Source: Nitrospira sp. ND1 (GTDB lineage Bacteria > Nitrospirota > Nitrospiria > Nitrospirales > Nitrospiraceae). From it: a stretch of 64,000 nt of DNA. Positions 34,503 through 43,449 of the stretch are shown piece after piece (position 1 is the first letter of the stretch; every line of letters begins with the position of its first letter). Location of the stretch: positions 714,795 through 778,794 of the forward strand of contig NZ_FWEX01000006.1 of assembly GCF_900170025.1 (NCBI RefSeq), in the 5' to 3' direction. A program made the position numbers and the translations under genes. The notes beneath the pieces are model-generated. The model saw only the letters and a program-made list of their open reading frames with translations. It did not search any database and had not been told where the DNA came from.

Positions 34503-34531
34503 TTGACAGCGTCGGAACTCCCCCGTAGCCT
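34503..34531 (+). promoter_or_regulatory. sigma70-type promoter for the MFS-pxp operon
   Basis: TTGACA (34503-34508), 17-nt spacer, TAGCCT (34526-34531), then 39 nt with GGGGAGGGAG to the ATG at 34571. The -35 is a perfect match. Confidence 0.6.
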
Positions 34532-34570
34532 GGCGCAGAGGCAGCCTGTTCGCAGGGGAGGGAGTTCGGC

Positions 34571-35851
34571 ATGGCGTGGGCACAAGGCGTCACGAGGTAT
34601 CAATGGCTGGTCCTGTTCGTCGCCTGGCTGGGTTGGGTATTCGACGCCATGGACGCAACGATCTACGCGATCGTGCTGCATCCTGCCTTACATGAGCTTC
34701 TGCAAGCCGGGGCCGCCGGCGGAGCCGTCACGGACGAACAGATCGGGTGGTACGGCGGCATGGTGTTTTCTATTTTCCTGATCGGGTGGGCCATCGGAGG
34801 AATCGGCTTCGGGATGGCCGCGGACTATTTCGGCCGGACCAAGACGTTGATCATCACGATTTTGATATATGCCGTCTTCACCGGCCTCGCCGCGTTTGCT
34901 CAAGAATGGTGGCATCTGGCCATCTATCGCTTTCTGACCGCGCTTGGCATCGGCGGCGAATGGGCCGCCGGCGCGGCCATTGTGGCCGAGACCTGGTCTG
35001 AAGACAAACGTGCCCGGGCAGCCGGGATTCTACAGTCCGCATGGGCCGCCGGATTTTTCCTGGCCGCCGGCTTCAACCTGCTCCTGAGCGACTACGGATG
35101 GCGACTCCTCTTCCTCGTGGGCATCCTGCCCGCCTTTGTGGCCTTACTCGTCCGTTGGTGGGTGAAAGAACCGGAGCGATGGGTGCAGGCCCACGAACAG
35201 GAGGCACAATCCGTTCGCAACAGCTTCATGCACCTCGCCGAGTTGTTTCAACCGGCATTACGCCGCAACACCTGGGTCGGCTCAACCCTGGCGTTCGTGG
35301 CGGTCTTCGGCCTGTGGGGCGCGACCAATTGGGCCCCCACCTTGATCCGGGCCATGCCGGACCTCCAGGGGCAGGATGCCGCCACGCTGACACGGAAGGT
35401 CAGTTACGCGATCATGGCGCTCAATGCGGGCTCGTTGTTCGGGTATCTGGGATTCGGGCCGCTGGCCGAACGGTTCGGCCGCCTGCCCGTATTCGGCTTG
35501 ATGTGCCTCGGCAGCTTCATCATGCTGCCGGCGACCTATTTTGTCCCGCACAGTTATGCAGAAGTGTTGTTATTACTCCCGCTGCTGGGATTCTTCAACA
35601 ATGGCATTTTCAGCGGCTTTCCGATTTACTTGCCTGAGCTCTATCCGACACGACTCCGTGCAACCGGCTCAGGATTTTGCTTCAACGCAGGCCGCGTGCT
35701 CGCCTCGGCCGCGCCCTTCGTCACCGGGTGGCTCGTCACCCTGCTGGGATCGTTCAACAACGCGGCGAGCACCATCGCGCTGATCTATCTGTTGGGATTG
35801 GCCGTACTGCCCTTCGCGACCGAGACGAATGGAAAGCCGTTACCGGAGTGA
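34571..35851 (+). CDS. MFS transporter, likely 5-oxoproline or organic acid permease
   Basis: The 426-residue protein has about 12 membrane helices and MFS signatures: the loop DYFGRTKTL (about residue 95), the [13 protein letters not shown] helix typical of the sugar/organic acid symporter branch, and a closing [16 protein letters not shown] loop. It has its own promoter at 34503-34531. The gene lies directly before pxpB-pxpA-pxpC on the same strand, so import of 5-oxoproline (pyroglutamate) is a reasonable inference from context. The substrate is not proven by sequence. Confidence 0.85.
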   Translation: MAWAQGVTRYQWLVLFVAWLGWVFDAMDATIYAIVLHPALHELLQAGAAGGAVTDEQIGWYGGMVFSIFLIGWAIGGIGFGMAADYFGRTKTLIITILIYAVFTGLAAFAQEWWHLAIYRFLTALGIGGEWAAGAAIVAETWSEDKRARAAGILQSAWAAGFFLAAGFNLLLSDYGWRLLFLVGILPAFVALLVRWWVKEPERWVQAHEQEAQSVRNSFMHLAELFQPALRRNTWVGSTLAFVAVFGLWGATNWAPTLIRAMPDLQGQDAATLTRKVSYAIMALNAGSLFGYLGFGPLAERFGRLPVFGLMCLGSFIMLPATYFVPHSYAEVLLLLPLLGFFNNGIFSGFPIYLPELYPTRLRATGSGFCFNAGRVLASAAPFVTGWLVTLLGSFNNAASTIALIYLLGLAVLPFATETNGKPLPE

Positions 35852-35879
35852 CATCTCGCGGACCGACTGCCCGGCCATT

Positions 35880-36584
35880 ATGAAACAACCTGAGACTGCG
35901 CTCCCGCGCATCGTGCCACTGAGTGAGTCCGCCCTGACCATTGAATTCGGGGAGACCATTGACCCGCACACGAATGAGTCGGTCCTGGCCTTCGCCACCG
36001 CCGTGGAACGGGCCGGGCTCCCGGGCATTCTGGAGGTGGTGCCGACCTACCGTTCCGCCACGGTCTATTTCGATCCGTTCCGTACCGATGTATCCATGAT
36101 GACCGGGCATTTCCGTGCCTTGATGACGGCAACGAACACACCCCCGCCACGTGCCCCCACGACTCATACCATTCCCGTGTGGTATGGAGGTAGCGCAGGA
36201 CCCGATCTGGGCGACGTGGCCAAACGAGCGGCACTCATGCCCGAGCAGGTGGCGGCCCTGCATGCTTCCGTGCTGTACCGCGTCTACATGCTGGGATTCA
36301 GCCCGGGCTTTCCCTATCTAGGGACCGTGCCGGATCGCATCGCGACGCCGCGACTCCCGACGCCTCGAAAACAAGTCGCAGCAGGATCGGTCGGAATCGC
36401 CGGCACACAAACCGGCATCTACCCGCATGCCAGCCCTGGCGGCTGGCGCATTATCGGTCGCACTCCGGTACCGCTGTTCAGCCTGACCAGACCCACGCCA
36501 TTTTTGCTGGCACCGGGCGACCAGGTGCAATTCGTGCCGATCGAGGAAACAGAATTCCATGCGCTGTTCGAGAACCACACATGA
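35880..36584 (+). CDS. pxpB: 5-oxoprolinase subunit PxpB
   Basis: The 234-residue protein is the KipI/allophanate-hydrolase-subunit-1-like part of the ATP-dependent 5-oxoprolinase PxpABC, which opens 5-oxoproline to glutamate. Family marks are SALTIEFGETID near the start, YRVYMLGFSPGFPYLGTV (residues about 133-150), RLPTPRKQVAAGSVGIAGTQTGIYP and PGGWRIIGRTP. The stop overlaps the pxpA start (ATGA at 36581-36584). I start at 35880 (MKQPETALPRIV). The frame is open to 35829, overlapping the MFS gene, with no clear Shine-Dalgarno for either start. Confidence 0.92.
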   Translation: MKQPETALPRIVPLSESALTIEFGETIDPHTNESVLAFATAVERAGLPGILEVVPTYRSATVYFDPFRTDVSMMTGHFRALMTATNTPPPRAPTTHTIPVWYGGSAGPDLGDVAKRAALMPEQVAALHASVLYRVYMLGFSPGFPYLGTVPDRIATPRLPTPRKQVAAGSVGIAGTQTGIYPHASPGGWRIIGRTPVPLFSLTRPTPFLLAPGDQVQFVPIEETEFHALFENHT

Positions 36585-37357
36585 ACAAGGAACGTAGCAT
36601 CGACCTCAATTGCGACCTGGGAGAAGCCGCGACACCGGAGCAACTGGATGTGGAAGCCCGGATCATGCCCTACGTCACATCGGTGAATATCGCGTGCGGG
36701 GTGCATGCAGGCGATGCGGCCTTAATGCGAAGCACCGTGCAGCTGGCTCGACAGCATGATCTGGCGATCGGAGCGCACCCCGGATTGCCGGATCGGGACT
36801 CCGGCGGCCGCCGTGAACAACCGCTCTCCCGTTCGCTCGTACAGGACTTGATCCTGTCCCAAGTGGGTGAGCTGATGGCCATCAGTCAGGCCGAAGGTCT
36901 TCGGCTCTCGCATGTGAAACCACACGGGGCGCTCTACAACATGTCTGCTCGCGACCCCGCGCTGGCCGACGCCATCGCCGAAGCGGTCGCACACATTGAT
37001 CCGCGATTGATCCTCGTGGGATTGGCCGGATCGGAGCTCCTCGTCGCCGGCAAGGCCCGCGGGCTCCCGGTTGCCGCCGAAGGATTTGCCGATCGAGCCT
37101 ATCAGGCCGACGGCCGTTTAGTACCTCGAGGGCAGGAAGGCGCGCTCATCCACGATGAATCGACCGTGGTCTCGCGCACACACTCGCTGATTCACGACGA
37201 CACCATCGCGGCCATCGACGGTTCCTCGCTTCATCTACATATCGACACGCTTTGTGTCCACGCCGACACTCCTGGCGCGGTCCGACTGGCTCATGCGCTA
37301 CGGACGATGTTCGACGATGGAGGGATTTCCGCAGTCCGTATCGATCATGCCTCTTAA
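36581..37357 (+). CDS. pxpA: 5-oxoprolinase subunit PxpA (LamB/YcsF family)
   Basis: The 258-residue protein has the LamB/YcsF fold. Landmarks are SIDLNCDLGEA (residues 6-16), YVTSVNIACGVHAGD with metal-binding residues, HPGLPDRDSGGRR, HVKPHGALYN and EGFADRAYQADGRLVPR. With PxpB and PxpC it forms the cytoplasmic 5-oxoprolinase. The gene overlaps pxpB by 4 nt and pxpC by 11 nt, so all three are translationally linked. Confidence 0.95.
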   Translation: MNKERSIDLNCDLGEAATPEQLDVEARIMPYVTSVNIACGVHAGDAALMRSTVQLARQHDLAIGAHPGLPDRDSGGRREQPLSRSLVQDLILSQVGELMAISQAEGLRLSHVKPHGALYNMSARDPALADAIAEAVAHIDPRLILVGLAGSELLVAGKARGLPVAAEGFADRAYQADGRLVPRGQEGALIHDESTVVSRTHSLIHDDTIAAIDGSSLHLHIDTLCVHADTPGAVRLAHALRTMFDDGGISAVRIDHAS

Positions 37358-38312
37358 GCAGCCGACCATCCACGTCGTACGTCCCGGACTCTTCACGACC
37401 ATTCAGGATCTCGGTCGTTTTGGATACCAACGGTTCGGCGTGTCGGTGAGCGGCGCGATGGATCCCTGGGCGCTCACGGTCGGGAACCGTCTCCTCGGCA
37501 ATCCCGACCGGGCCGCCGGCCTGGAGGTCACCATCCAAGGACCGGAACTGTTGTTCGAGGACGCACTCTCCATCGTCATCACCGGGGCAGACCTCTCTCC
37601 CACCAGCAACGGCGTCGCACTGCCCATGTGGACCGTCGTCCGCATACCCGCTGGGAGTCGCCTTGAGTTTGGAATACGCCGACAAGGCACTCGTGCCTAC
37701 CTCACCGTGGCCGGCGGCATCGACGGGCCTTTGATGCTCGGCAGCCGATCGACCCATGTGCGCAGTGGATTGGGAGGCGTCGCAGGCCGCGCGCTGAGGA
37801 AGTGGGATCGACTCGATGTCGGACCGGCACGAGCTGCAGGCAAACCATGCGTAGGACGAGCACTGCCTGAGGCACAACGCCCCCGGTATCAATCCACCGC
37901 CACGATACGGGTGATACCGGGGCCACAGGCCGATCGTTTCACGGACGATGCGCTGGAGAGACTCGCGAGCCAACCGTACCGACTCGCCTCCGAATCAGAC
38001 CGGATGGGCTATCGGTTACAAGGATTGGCGTTGCCGCATCGCACCTCGGCCGACATCGTGTCCGATGCCGTGAGTGCCGGGAACATTCAAGTGCCGGCGG
38101 ATCGACAGCCGATTCTACTCATGGCCGACTGCCAGACGACGGGGGGGTATGCCAAACTCGCGACGATGATCGCGGCCGATCGCGCTCTCGCGGCTCAACT
38201 ATCGCCGGGAGACAGACTCTCGTTCGTAGTGGTCACGCACCAGACAGCATCGACACTGCTTCGGTCGGCTCACGCCGAACTTGACCGGCTCTTGCCGCCG
38301 CACCGTGCTTGA
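37347..38312 (+). CDS. pxpC: 5-oxoprolinase subunit PxpC (KipA-like)
   Basis: The 321-residue protein is the biotin-dependent-carboxylase-like subunit 2 domain found in allophanate hydrolase and PxpC. Marks are VVRPGLFTTIQDLGRFGYQR, GVSVSGAMDPWAL, NPDRAAGLEVT, RAYLTVAGGI and IRVIPGPQADRF, then LMADCQTTGGY near the end. It closes the pxpBAC cluster; the ATG at 37347 sits 11 nt inside the pxpA end. An upstream start at 37254 would overlap pxpA by over 100 nt. Confidence 0.93.
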   Translation: MPLKQPTIHVVRPGLFTTIQDLGRFGYQRFGVSVSGAMDPWALTVGNRLLGNPDRAAGLEVTIQGPELLFEDALSIVITGADLSPTSNGVALPMWTVVRIPAGSRLEFGIRRQGTRAYLTVAGGIDGPLMLGSRSTHVRSGLGGVAGRALRKWDRLDVGPARAAGKPCVGRALPEAQRPRYQSTATIRVIPGPQADRFTDDALERLASQPYRLASESDRMGYRLQGLALPHRTSADIVSDAVSAGNIQVPADRQPILLMADCQTTGGYAKLATMIAADRALAAQLSPGDRLSFVVVTHQTASTLLRSAHAELDRLLPPHRA

Positions 38313-38410
38313 GGAGATTCCCTTAGTCCGGACGCTTCAGGCCATGCATGCCGCAGCACTCGAAAGCAATGCCCGCTAAACAACGGGGGTTCTGCCATTC
38401 CGTTGAGTCC

Positions 38411-38438
38411 TTGACATTGCCCTGAAGCGATCTATTAT
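38411..38438 (+). promoter_or_regulatory. sigma70-type promoter of a leaderless small gene
   Basis: TTGACA (38411-38416), a 16-nt spacer and TATTAT (38433-38438) are followed by only 7 nt and then ATG at 38446, with no Shine-Dalgarno. Transcription would start at or next to the A of the start codon. Confidence 0.7.
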
Positions 38439-38445
38439 TATTCGT

Positions 38446-38646
38446 ATGGACACCACACTGACTCCTCGACAAATTACTCACGATGAGAAAAAGGCGGCCG
38501 AAGCCGCTTTCGCTGGTCGCCCATTCAATCCTAAATGGTCGGACGCGGCTCGCATCGTTTATGACGGCCTCCTCGCCGCAATGGGAAAAGATGCTCGGAC
38601 CGTCGACATGCACGACGAACTCGAGCCGGTTGAGCCGTTGGCTTAA
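38446..38646 (+). CDS. small conserved-looking hypothetical protein, leaderless
   Basis: The 66-residue protein (MDTTLTPRQITHDEKKAAEA) is hydrophilic with a helical N-terminus and ends in an acidic VDMHDELEPVEPLA tail. It has no signal peptide or recognisable motif. A strong promoter lies directly upstream and leaves no leader. It stands alone, 133 nt after pxpC, and is convergent with the nucleotidyltransferase gene. Function is unknown; the strong promoter argues it is a real gene. Confidence 0.65.
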   Translation: MDTTLTPRQITHDEKKAAEAAFAGRPFNPKWSDAARIVYDGLLAAMGKDARTVDMHDELEPVEPLA

Positions 38647-38757
38647 CCTCCCCGCGTCGTATCATCGGGCACGGGAGGCGTTCAGCACGACCTCTCGAGG
38701 TTGTCCGCGCTCTGCGGCGCCGCCGATGTGGCTTGATACCTCCCCGCATGCGGGAAG

Positions 38758-41427
38758 CTAGTCTCTCGCTCTCCCCCGGCCTTGATCAGAAAATGTTTTC
38801 ACGAGCTCCCGCTCCTCCGCTTCAGTCTTCACGTCGCCATCCAACCTTGCCTCGGTCAGACGCTCGAGAATCGTGCGATAGAGTGGACCTGGTCTGAGTC
38901 CAAGCGCCTGGAGGGATTTCCCGGTCAGGGCGGGTTTCACGTCGCGATACGTCGTCAGATACAGAGACAGGTGCCGCTTGGCCGATGCCGAGCCGTTCTT
39001 CGCCAGCAGAAACACGAGCGTTTCGTCCGCCAGACCGGCCAGCAGAGCCACCGTTTCCGAAGGCCTGAGCGGCACGCGCCGGCTCAGAGCCCGGCACACC
39101 GGCTGCGTAAGGAACCGAGCCGCCGTGATAGCCTCTCGTTCCGCTTCCGTGAAGGGAAATCGTTCGATCATCTCGCGTACGGCTTGATCCGGCATCGCCT
39201 CGGTAAGTGCCATGGCATACACCAGCCATCCGCTGATCTGCCGATCCAGACAGGACAGTTTGTACCAATCCAGCGCCGCTTCCACTTCGCTCAGCCGACG
39301 ATCCAGTCGATTCGACCACGTCAGTGTCGGATGAATGAACCGCAGAAGATCCAGGTCCGCCAACCGGCGAACGGCATGGCGTGGGGTGCGCTCAGAAAAT
39401 AAGTACCGCAGTTCATCCAACAACCGCTGGCCGGACAGTCGATGGAACAACTCCATCTTCACCGCGCCTTTAATCAGCGCCAGCGTCTCCTTGCTCAAAT
39501 GAAAATCGAAACGCAGCTCGAAGCGAATCGCGCGAAAGACCCTCGTCGGATCCTCCACAAAACTCAAGCTATGTAGTACCCGGATGAGGCGTTCTTTGAG
39601 ATCGCGTTGTCCGCCGTAAAAATCGATCAGTTGGCCGAACGCGCGGGGATTGAGGCGTACAGCCAACGTGTTGATGGTGAAATCCCGACGGTAGAGGTCC
39701 TTCTTAATGGAGCTCTGCTCGACCGTCGGCAACGCCGTCGGATATTCGTAATACTCCGTGCGGGCCGTAGCCACATCCACCTTGAACCCGTCCGGCAGGA
39801 GCACAACAGCCGTCCCGAATCGCTCGTGGACCTTCACCCGGCCTGCCCGCTCCTTCGCCAGGGCGCGTGCAAACGCGATCCCGTCGCCCTCCACCACAAA
39901 ATCGACATCGAGGTTGTCGATGCCGAGCAGCAGGTCACGCACAAATCCACCGACCACATATGCTGAGTAGCCAAGGCGCTCGCCCAAGTCGCCTGCCGTC
40001 TGTAGCAGGTCATGCACTTCACGCGGCAAGCGGTCCCGCAGGAGTCCCCCGACATCGCGTCGGCGCACTGCTCCGGAGGACTCCAGGTCCATCAACGATT
40101 TGGCTTTCCCTCGCGCAGACGCAATCACGTCTTCATGGAGACTGCGGAGCAGATCGGTTCGGGTAATCACGCCCACCGTTTTGCCGCCGGACAGCACCGG
40201 CACAAACCGCTGATTCAATTCGATCATCCGCATTTCGATATCGTGAAAGGGGGTCTCCGGCTCTGCGCTGTACTGATCGTGTCTGGCCAGATCCTCGACT
40301 CGTTGCGCTCCGAGTCGATGAAACAATGCTTTCTGAACGACCTCACGTGAAATCGTCCCGACATAGCGGTCCTTCTGATCGACGACCGGGAGAACGTTGA
40401 CCCCGTAAGTAGTCATGGAGCGTTCGGCCTCCGCCACGGTCGCATCCGCGACGATCGTTTTGACCGGCTGTGTCATGACATCCCGAGCCACCAGGGTCGG
40501 GCGATAGCGTTCCGTCAGGAGACGCGTCAGCCGTTCCTGCACTTCGATGAGCGTTCGGCCCTTCACGCTGGCCGCTGCCGCCACGGCATGTCCGCCGCCG
40601 CCGAATTCGCGCGCAAGCCACGCCACGTCGATCTCGGGGCGCCGGCTCCGGCCAATCACCTCAACCTTCTCATCCAGTGCAATGGCAACGATGACGGCAT
40701 CGAATCCCTGTAATTCCGCCAACCGGTGGACGGCCTCCGCGAGATCGCCCTTGTAACGGTCATACGTGCTGGAGGCCACAAGAATTTTGCGGCCCTCCAG
40801 ATAATAGATTGATCCGGACTGCAACAGATCGTTCAGCAGGGCGATCAGATCGGGATCCAGCGGATGCCGCAAGACCTCCGCCACGACGTTCAAATCCGCG
40901 CCGGCGCGCAGCACAACTGCCGCAGCCTCCAGATCGCGCGGAGTCGTCGACGGATAGGCCAATGACCCTGTCTCCTCGTACAGACCAAGCGCCAACACCG
41001 TCGCCTCGGCAGCCGTGAGGATAATCTGCTGCGCCTTCAGGCGTTCGACCAGCAGCGTGGTCGTGGCGCCGACCGGTTCGATGTGCCGTTCAGCGAGATG
41101 AGGCCACTGAGGTCGAGTCTGCGGCTCATCGTCGGCTCCATGGTGATCGAAAACATGCACCTCCACGTCTGCGCGTGAACTGAGGGTCTTCAATGGACCC
41201 AACCGCTCCGGCTCCTGGACGTCCACGAGAATCAACCGTCGCACCCGTTCCAGGGCCACGTCCTTGAGGCGAGAGATGTCCAGATGGTGCGTCGCCAGAA
41301 AACCTCGCACCGACTCCTGCGCACCGCCAGGCAATACCAGGACCGCCCCCGGATAGAGCTTCCGGGCGGCCACCATCGAGGCCAGTCCATCGAAGTCTGC
41401 ATTCAGATGTGTCGTGATCAGATCCAT
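38758..41427 (-). CDS. DHH - CBS - tRNA nucleotidyltransferase (A-adding type) fusion
   Basis: The 889-residue protein combines three modules. A DHH/DHHA1 phosphoesterase comes first (residues about 1-300: NADFDGLASMV, VDVQEPE, VFDHHGADD, FGGGGHAVAAAAS). Two CBS domains follow (about 310-425, ARDVMTQPVKTIVAD, then VPVLSGGKTVGVITRTDLL). The C-terminal half is a class II nucleotidyltransferase with head YVVGGFVRDLLLGIDNLDVD and RRDFTINTLAV. This architecture is known for A-adding enzymes that work with a separate CC-adding enzyme at tRNA 3' ends, though full CCA addition cannot be excluded. A TAGAAT 6 nt before the ATG suggests a leaderless message. Confidence 0.9.
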   Translation of the reverse strand: MDLITTHLNADFDGLASMVAARKLYPGAVLVLPGGAQESVRGFLATHHLDISRLKDVALERVRRLILVDVQEPERLGPLKTLSSRADVEVHVFDHHGADDEPQTRPQWPHLAERHIEPVGATTTLLVERLKAQQIILTAAEATVLALGLYEETGSLAYPSTTPRDLEAAAVVLRAGADLNVVAEVLRHPLDPDLIALLNDLLQSGSIYYLEGRKILVASSTYDRYKGDLAEAVHRLAELQGFDAVIVAIALDEKVEVIGRSRRPEIDVAWLAREFGGGGHAVAAAASVKGRTLIEVQERLTRLLTERYRPTLVARDVMTQPVKTIVADATVAEAERSMTTYGVNVLPVVDQKDRYVGTISREVVQKALFHRLGAQRVEDLARHDQYSAEPETPFHDIEMRMIELNQRFVPVLSGGKTVGVITRTDLLRSLHEDVIASARGKAKSLMDLESSGAVRRRDVGGLLRDRLPREVHDLLQTAGDLGERLGYSAYVVGGFVRDLLLGIDNLDVDFVVEGDGIAFARALAKERAGRVKVHERFGTAVVLLPDGFKVDVATARTEYYEYPTALPTVEQSSIKKDLYRRDFTINTLAVRLNPRAFGQLIDFYGGQRDLKERLIRVLHSLSFVEDPTRVFRAIRFELRFDFHLSKETLALIKGAVKMELFHRLSGQRLLDELRYLFSERTPRHAVRRLADLDLLRFIHPTLTWSNRLDRRLSEVEAALDWYKLSCLDRQISGWLVYAMALTEAMPDQAVREMIERFPFTEAEREAITAARFLTQPVCRALSRRVPLRPSETVALLAGLADETLVFLLAKNGSASAKRHLSLYLTTYRDVKPALTGKSLQALGLRPGPLYRTILERLTEARLDGDVKTEAEERELVKTFSDQGRGRARD

Positions 41428-41433
41428 GCCGGC

Positions 41434-41439
41434 ATTCTA
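41434..41439 (-). promoter_or_regulatory. TAGAAT -10 element abutting the nucleotidyltransferase start
   Basis: On the minus strand TAGAAT is followed by GCCGGC and ATG (6 nt). A CTGAAT-like -35 lies 18 nt upstream. Confidence 0.45.
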
Positions 41440-41528
41440 ACAGGATCGAGCGAATCGATTCAGTCCCGCAGTGGAGACAGAGGAGAAGGAAGATTGTGCA
41501 CAAAGCGAGAGCATTGGCTGGAGAGGAA

Positions 41529-41563
41529 CCATGCCGTCCACACAAGAAGTGCGGACGGCATGG
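41529..41563 (-). terminator. perfect 11-bp hairpin between a small secreted gene and the nucleotidyltransferase gene
   Basis: CCATGCCGTCC (41529-41539) pairs exactly with GGACGGCATGG (41553-41563) around a 13-nt loop. It lies downstream of the secreted coiled-coil gene, which is on the minus strand. There is no long T-run, so it may be a terminator or an RNA structure. Confidence 0.5.
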
Positions 41564-41649
41564 GGTTACTCGACAGAATGAGCGAGCGCGGATGCCTGGC
41601 TGGGTCGAACCGGTCGCTCGACCGCTCACCACGACATCTGTGACACCGT

Positions 41650-41967
41650 CTACCGCTGCTGGCGGTCGTGCTTCTGGCGAGCAATATGACGCGACGTGCG
41701 ATCCTGTGCGTGGTTGATCCGGGCCCGCTCTTTCTTCGTCACCACGCCGTCCGATTTCGCCTTGTCCTCCAGCTTGTTGACGTGTTCTTGCTGGTTGTTC
41801 AAGCGAGTGGCTTCACGCTCGTTCAACTGACCGCTGGCAATCCCCTGGTCGATCCGTTTCTCCTGATTGGCCTGCCGCTGATCGATCCTCGGCGTCTCCG
41901 CCTGCGCAAACACCAACGACGTGGCACAGACCGATAACAACGCTGCGCCCCACATCACCTGCTTCAT
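41650..41967 (-). CDS. small secreted coiled-coil protein
   Basis: The 105-residue protein has a signal peptide (MKQVMWGAALLSVCATSLVFAQ) and an all-helical mature part (RQANQEKRIDQGIASGQLNE) with two related segments in which NQEKRIDQGI-like and NQQEHVNKLEDKAK-like stretches repeat. Charged and glutamine-rich helices suggest a periplasmic coiled-coil. The start at 41967 follows a perfect AGGAGG (5-nt spacing). Function is unknown. Confidence 0.8.
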   Translation of the reverse strand: MKQVMWGAALLSVCATSLVFAQAETPRIDQRQANQEKRIDQGIASGQLNEREATRLNNQQEHVNKLEDKAKSDGVVTKKERARINHAQDRTSRHIARQKHDRQQR

Positions 41968-42107
41968 ACATCCTCCTTTGGTTGCCCGCTGTACTGTCAT
42001 CCGTTCCAACGTACAAGGACGCTGGCTGGTTGACAATCGAAATGACGGTTTGCAAGGAAGCGAGGAGAACCAATGTCACGGACAGACCACGCGAGATGGA
42101 GATGAAA

Positions 42108-42806
42108 TCAGCGAATGTCCTGAAAAAAGGCGCGTGGGAGATACGGCAGCTTGAACTCCACATGCAAAATGATCAGCAAGACGCGAAGAAAACTCCGCCA
42201 GATTCCCATTTTGAGAAACTTGCGGGCATCCGTGACAACTGGCGGTGAGAGAAGAATCGGCGTCGTGACTTTCAGTAAATTCTCACCGAACGCCACATCT
42301 TCCAGAATGGGCCGATCCGGAAATCCACCAAGCCGCTCGAACAACGCCCTCCGCACGAATACGGCTTGATCGCCGTAAATGATATGACTCCTGACACAGC
42401 GAAAATTGTCGAGCCATGAGATCATCCGGAGCCGCCAGTCCGACCCTGAGAATCGGTGTCGGAATCCGCCGGCCTGGATAGTAAGATTCCGCTCCAACGC
42501 ATTGATCCGACTCAGCGCATCGACGGGTAACAGCGTATCGGCATGGAGAAAGAGCAACCACTCGCCCCGCGCCAGCTTCGCGCCGGCATTCATCTGGGAC
42601 GCTCGTCCTTTTGGCGCCGTCACGAGCGTGAGCGGGGCCGGCAATCGACTATTGATCGGCCAGCGCCGAACGATTTCGCAGGTTCGATCGTGGCTTCCCC
42701 CATCAACCACGATCACTTCATACGACCCGGCTTGTTCGAACAACTGTCGGAGTGTGGCTGGCAGCGCTCGCTCTTCATTGTAGGCGGGAATGACGACGGA
42801 GATCAT
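42108..42806 (-). CDS. family 2 glycosyltransferase, TIGR04283-like
   Basis: The 232-residue protein has the GT2 fold: ISVVIPAYNEERALPATLRQ, VIVVDGGSHDRTCEIV, GRASQMNAGAKLARGEWLLFLHADT and GGFPDRPILEDVAFGENL. It matches the type annotated as rSAM/selenodomain-associated transferase 2. It is the last gene of a four-gene operon starting with a radical SAM enzyme, and its ATG overlaps the ferritin-like gene by 4 nt. The glycosyl donor and acceptor are unknown. The C-terminal hydrophobic stretch (about 205-222) may contact the membrane. Confidence 0.85.
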   Translation of the reverse strand: MISVVIPAYNEERALPATLRQLFEQAGSYEVIVVDGGSHDRTCEIVRRWPINSRLPAPLTLVTAPKGRASQMNAGAKLARGEWLLFLHADTLLPVDALSRINALERNLTIQAGGFRHRFSGSDWRLRMISWLDNFRCVRSHIIYGDQAVFVRRALFERLGGFPDRPILEDVAFGENLLKVTTPILLSPPVVTDARKFLKMGIWRSFLRVLLIILHVEFKLPYLPRAFFQDIR

Positions 42807-43438
42807 GCCGTCAACCACATGGGCAGGAAGGTACGTACATCGGCGGCCCATGCAGACGCGTCCTCGTCGATCGTCTCGAAGAGATCGCAGAGCGTCAACA
42901 CCATTGAGTCGGTCAAAGCCAGATAGTCCTGCGTGCGCAAACGAAGCGACTCCAACTCCCTGTGCCCATCCACCATCGCTCGCTCCAACACACGCCGCCC
43001 GAAGTCATGATGAGCCTCTTCCTGGTGCAGCAGCACTCGGCGCAACCGGCGGAACGGCGCCTGCCGCTTTTCAAGGCCGCCCTCAATCCGGGTCAAAATC
43101 GCCTCCCCCAATCCTTCCAGGATCACCTGTTCAGCCAGAATACTCTCCAGCCAATCGCCACGTTCAAGCGCCTCAGTGAGAAGCCGGCGATAGTCTTCGA
43201 GTGCCGGCAGAAAGGGCGCGTCACCGAGATGACGCGGTGCAAGCCACGCAATTGCGCCGCGGAAGACCACGGCATGCATCGCCTCCTGCCTGGCTTGGGT
43301 CGTCAAGAAACGACGCGCCTTCGGGTCGGGAGCCAGTGTGGCTTGGCGCTGCGCACACCCATGCGCCATTCGTTCGCCATGTTCAAGAAACGTCAGCAGC
43401 CGGGCAATGGGAACTCGTTCACTAGGCAATACGACCAT
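42803..43438 (-). CDS. ferritin-like diiron-type protein
   Basis: The 211-residue all-helical protein looks like a ferritin-like carboxylate oxidase or oxygenase. Candidate metal ligands are an ExxH in QEAMHAVV and a second set in LHQEEAHHDF, with helical glutamates at LEHGERMAHG and AEQVILEGLG. Such folds bind two irons and oxidise or hydroxylate substrates. The start at 43438 has AAGGAG upstream; a longer frame to 43612 overlaps the DUF547 gene and is not credible. It is the third gene of the radical SAM operon. Confidence 0.75.
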   Translation of the reverse strand: MVVLPSERVPIARLLTFLEHGERMAHGCAQRQATLAPDPKARRFLTTQARQEAMHAVVFRGAIAWLAPRHLGDAPFLPALEDYRRLLTEALERGDWLESILAEQVILEGLGEAILTRIEGGLEKRQAPFRRLRRVLLHQEEAHHDFGRRVLERAMVDGHRELESLRLRTQDYLALTDSMVLTLCDLFETIDEDASAWAADVRTFLPMWLTA

Positions 43439-43449
43439 GTACAACTCCT

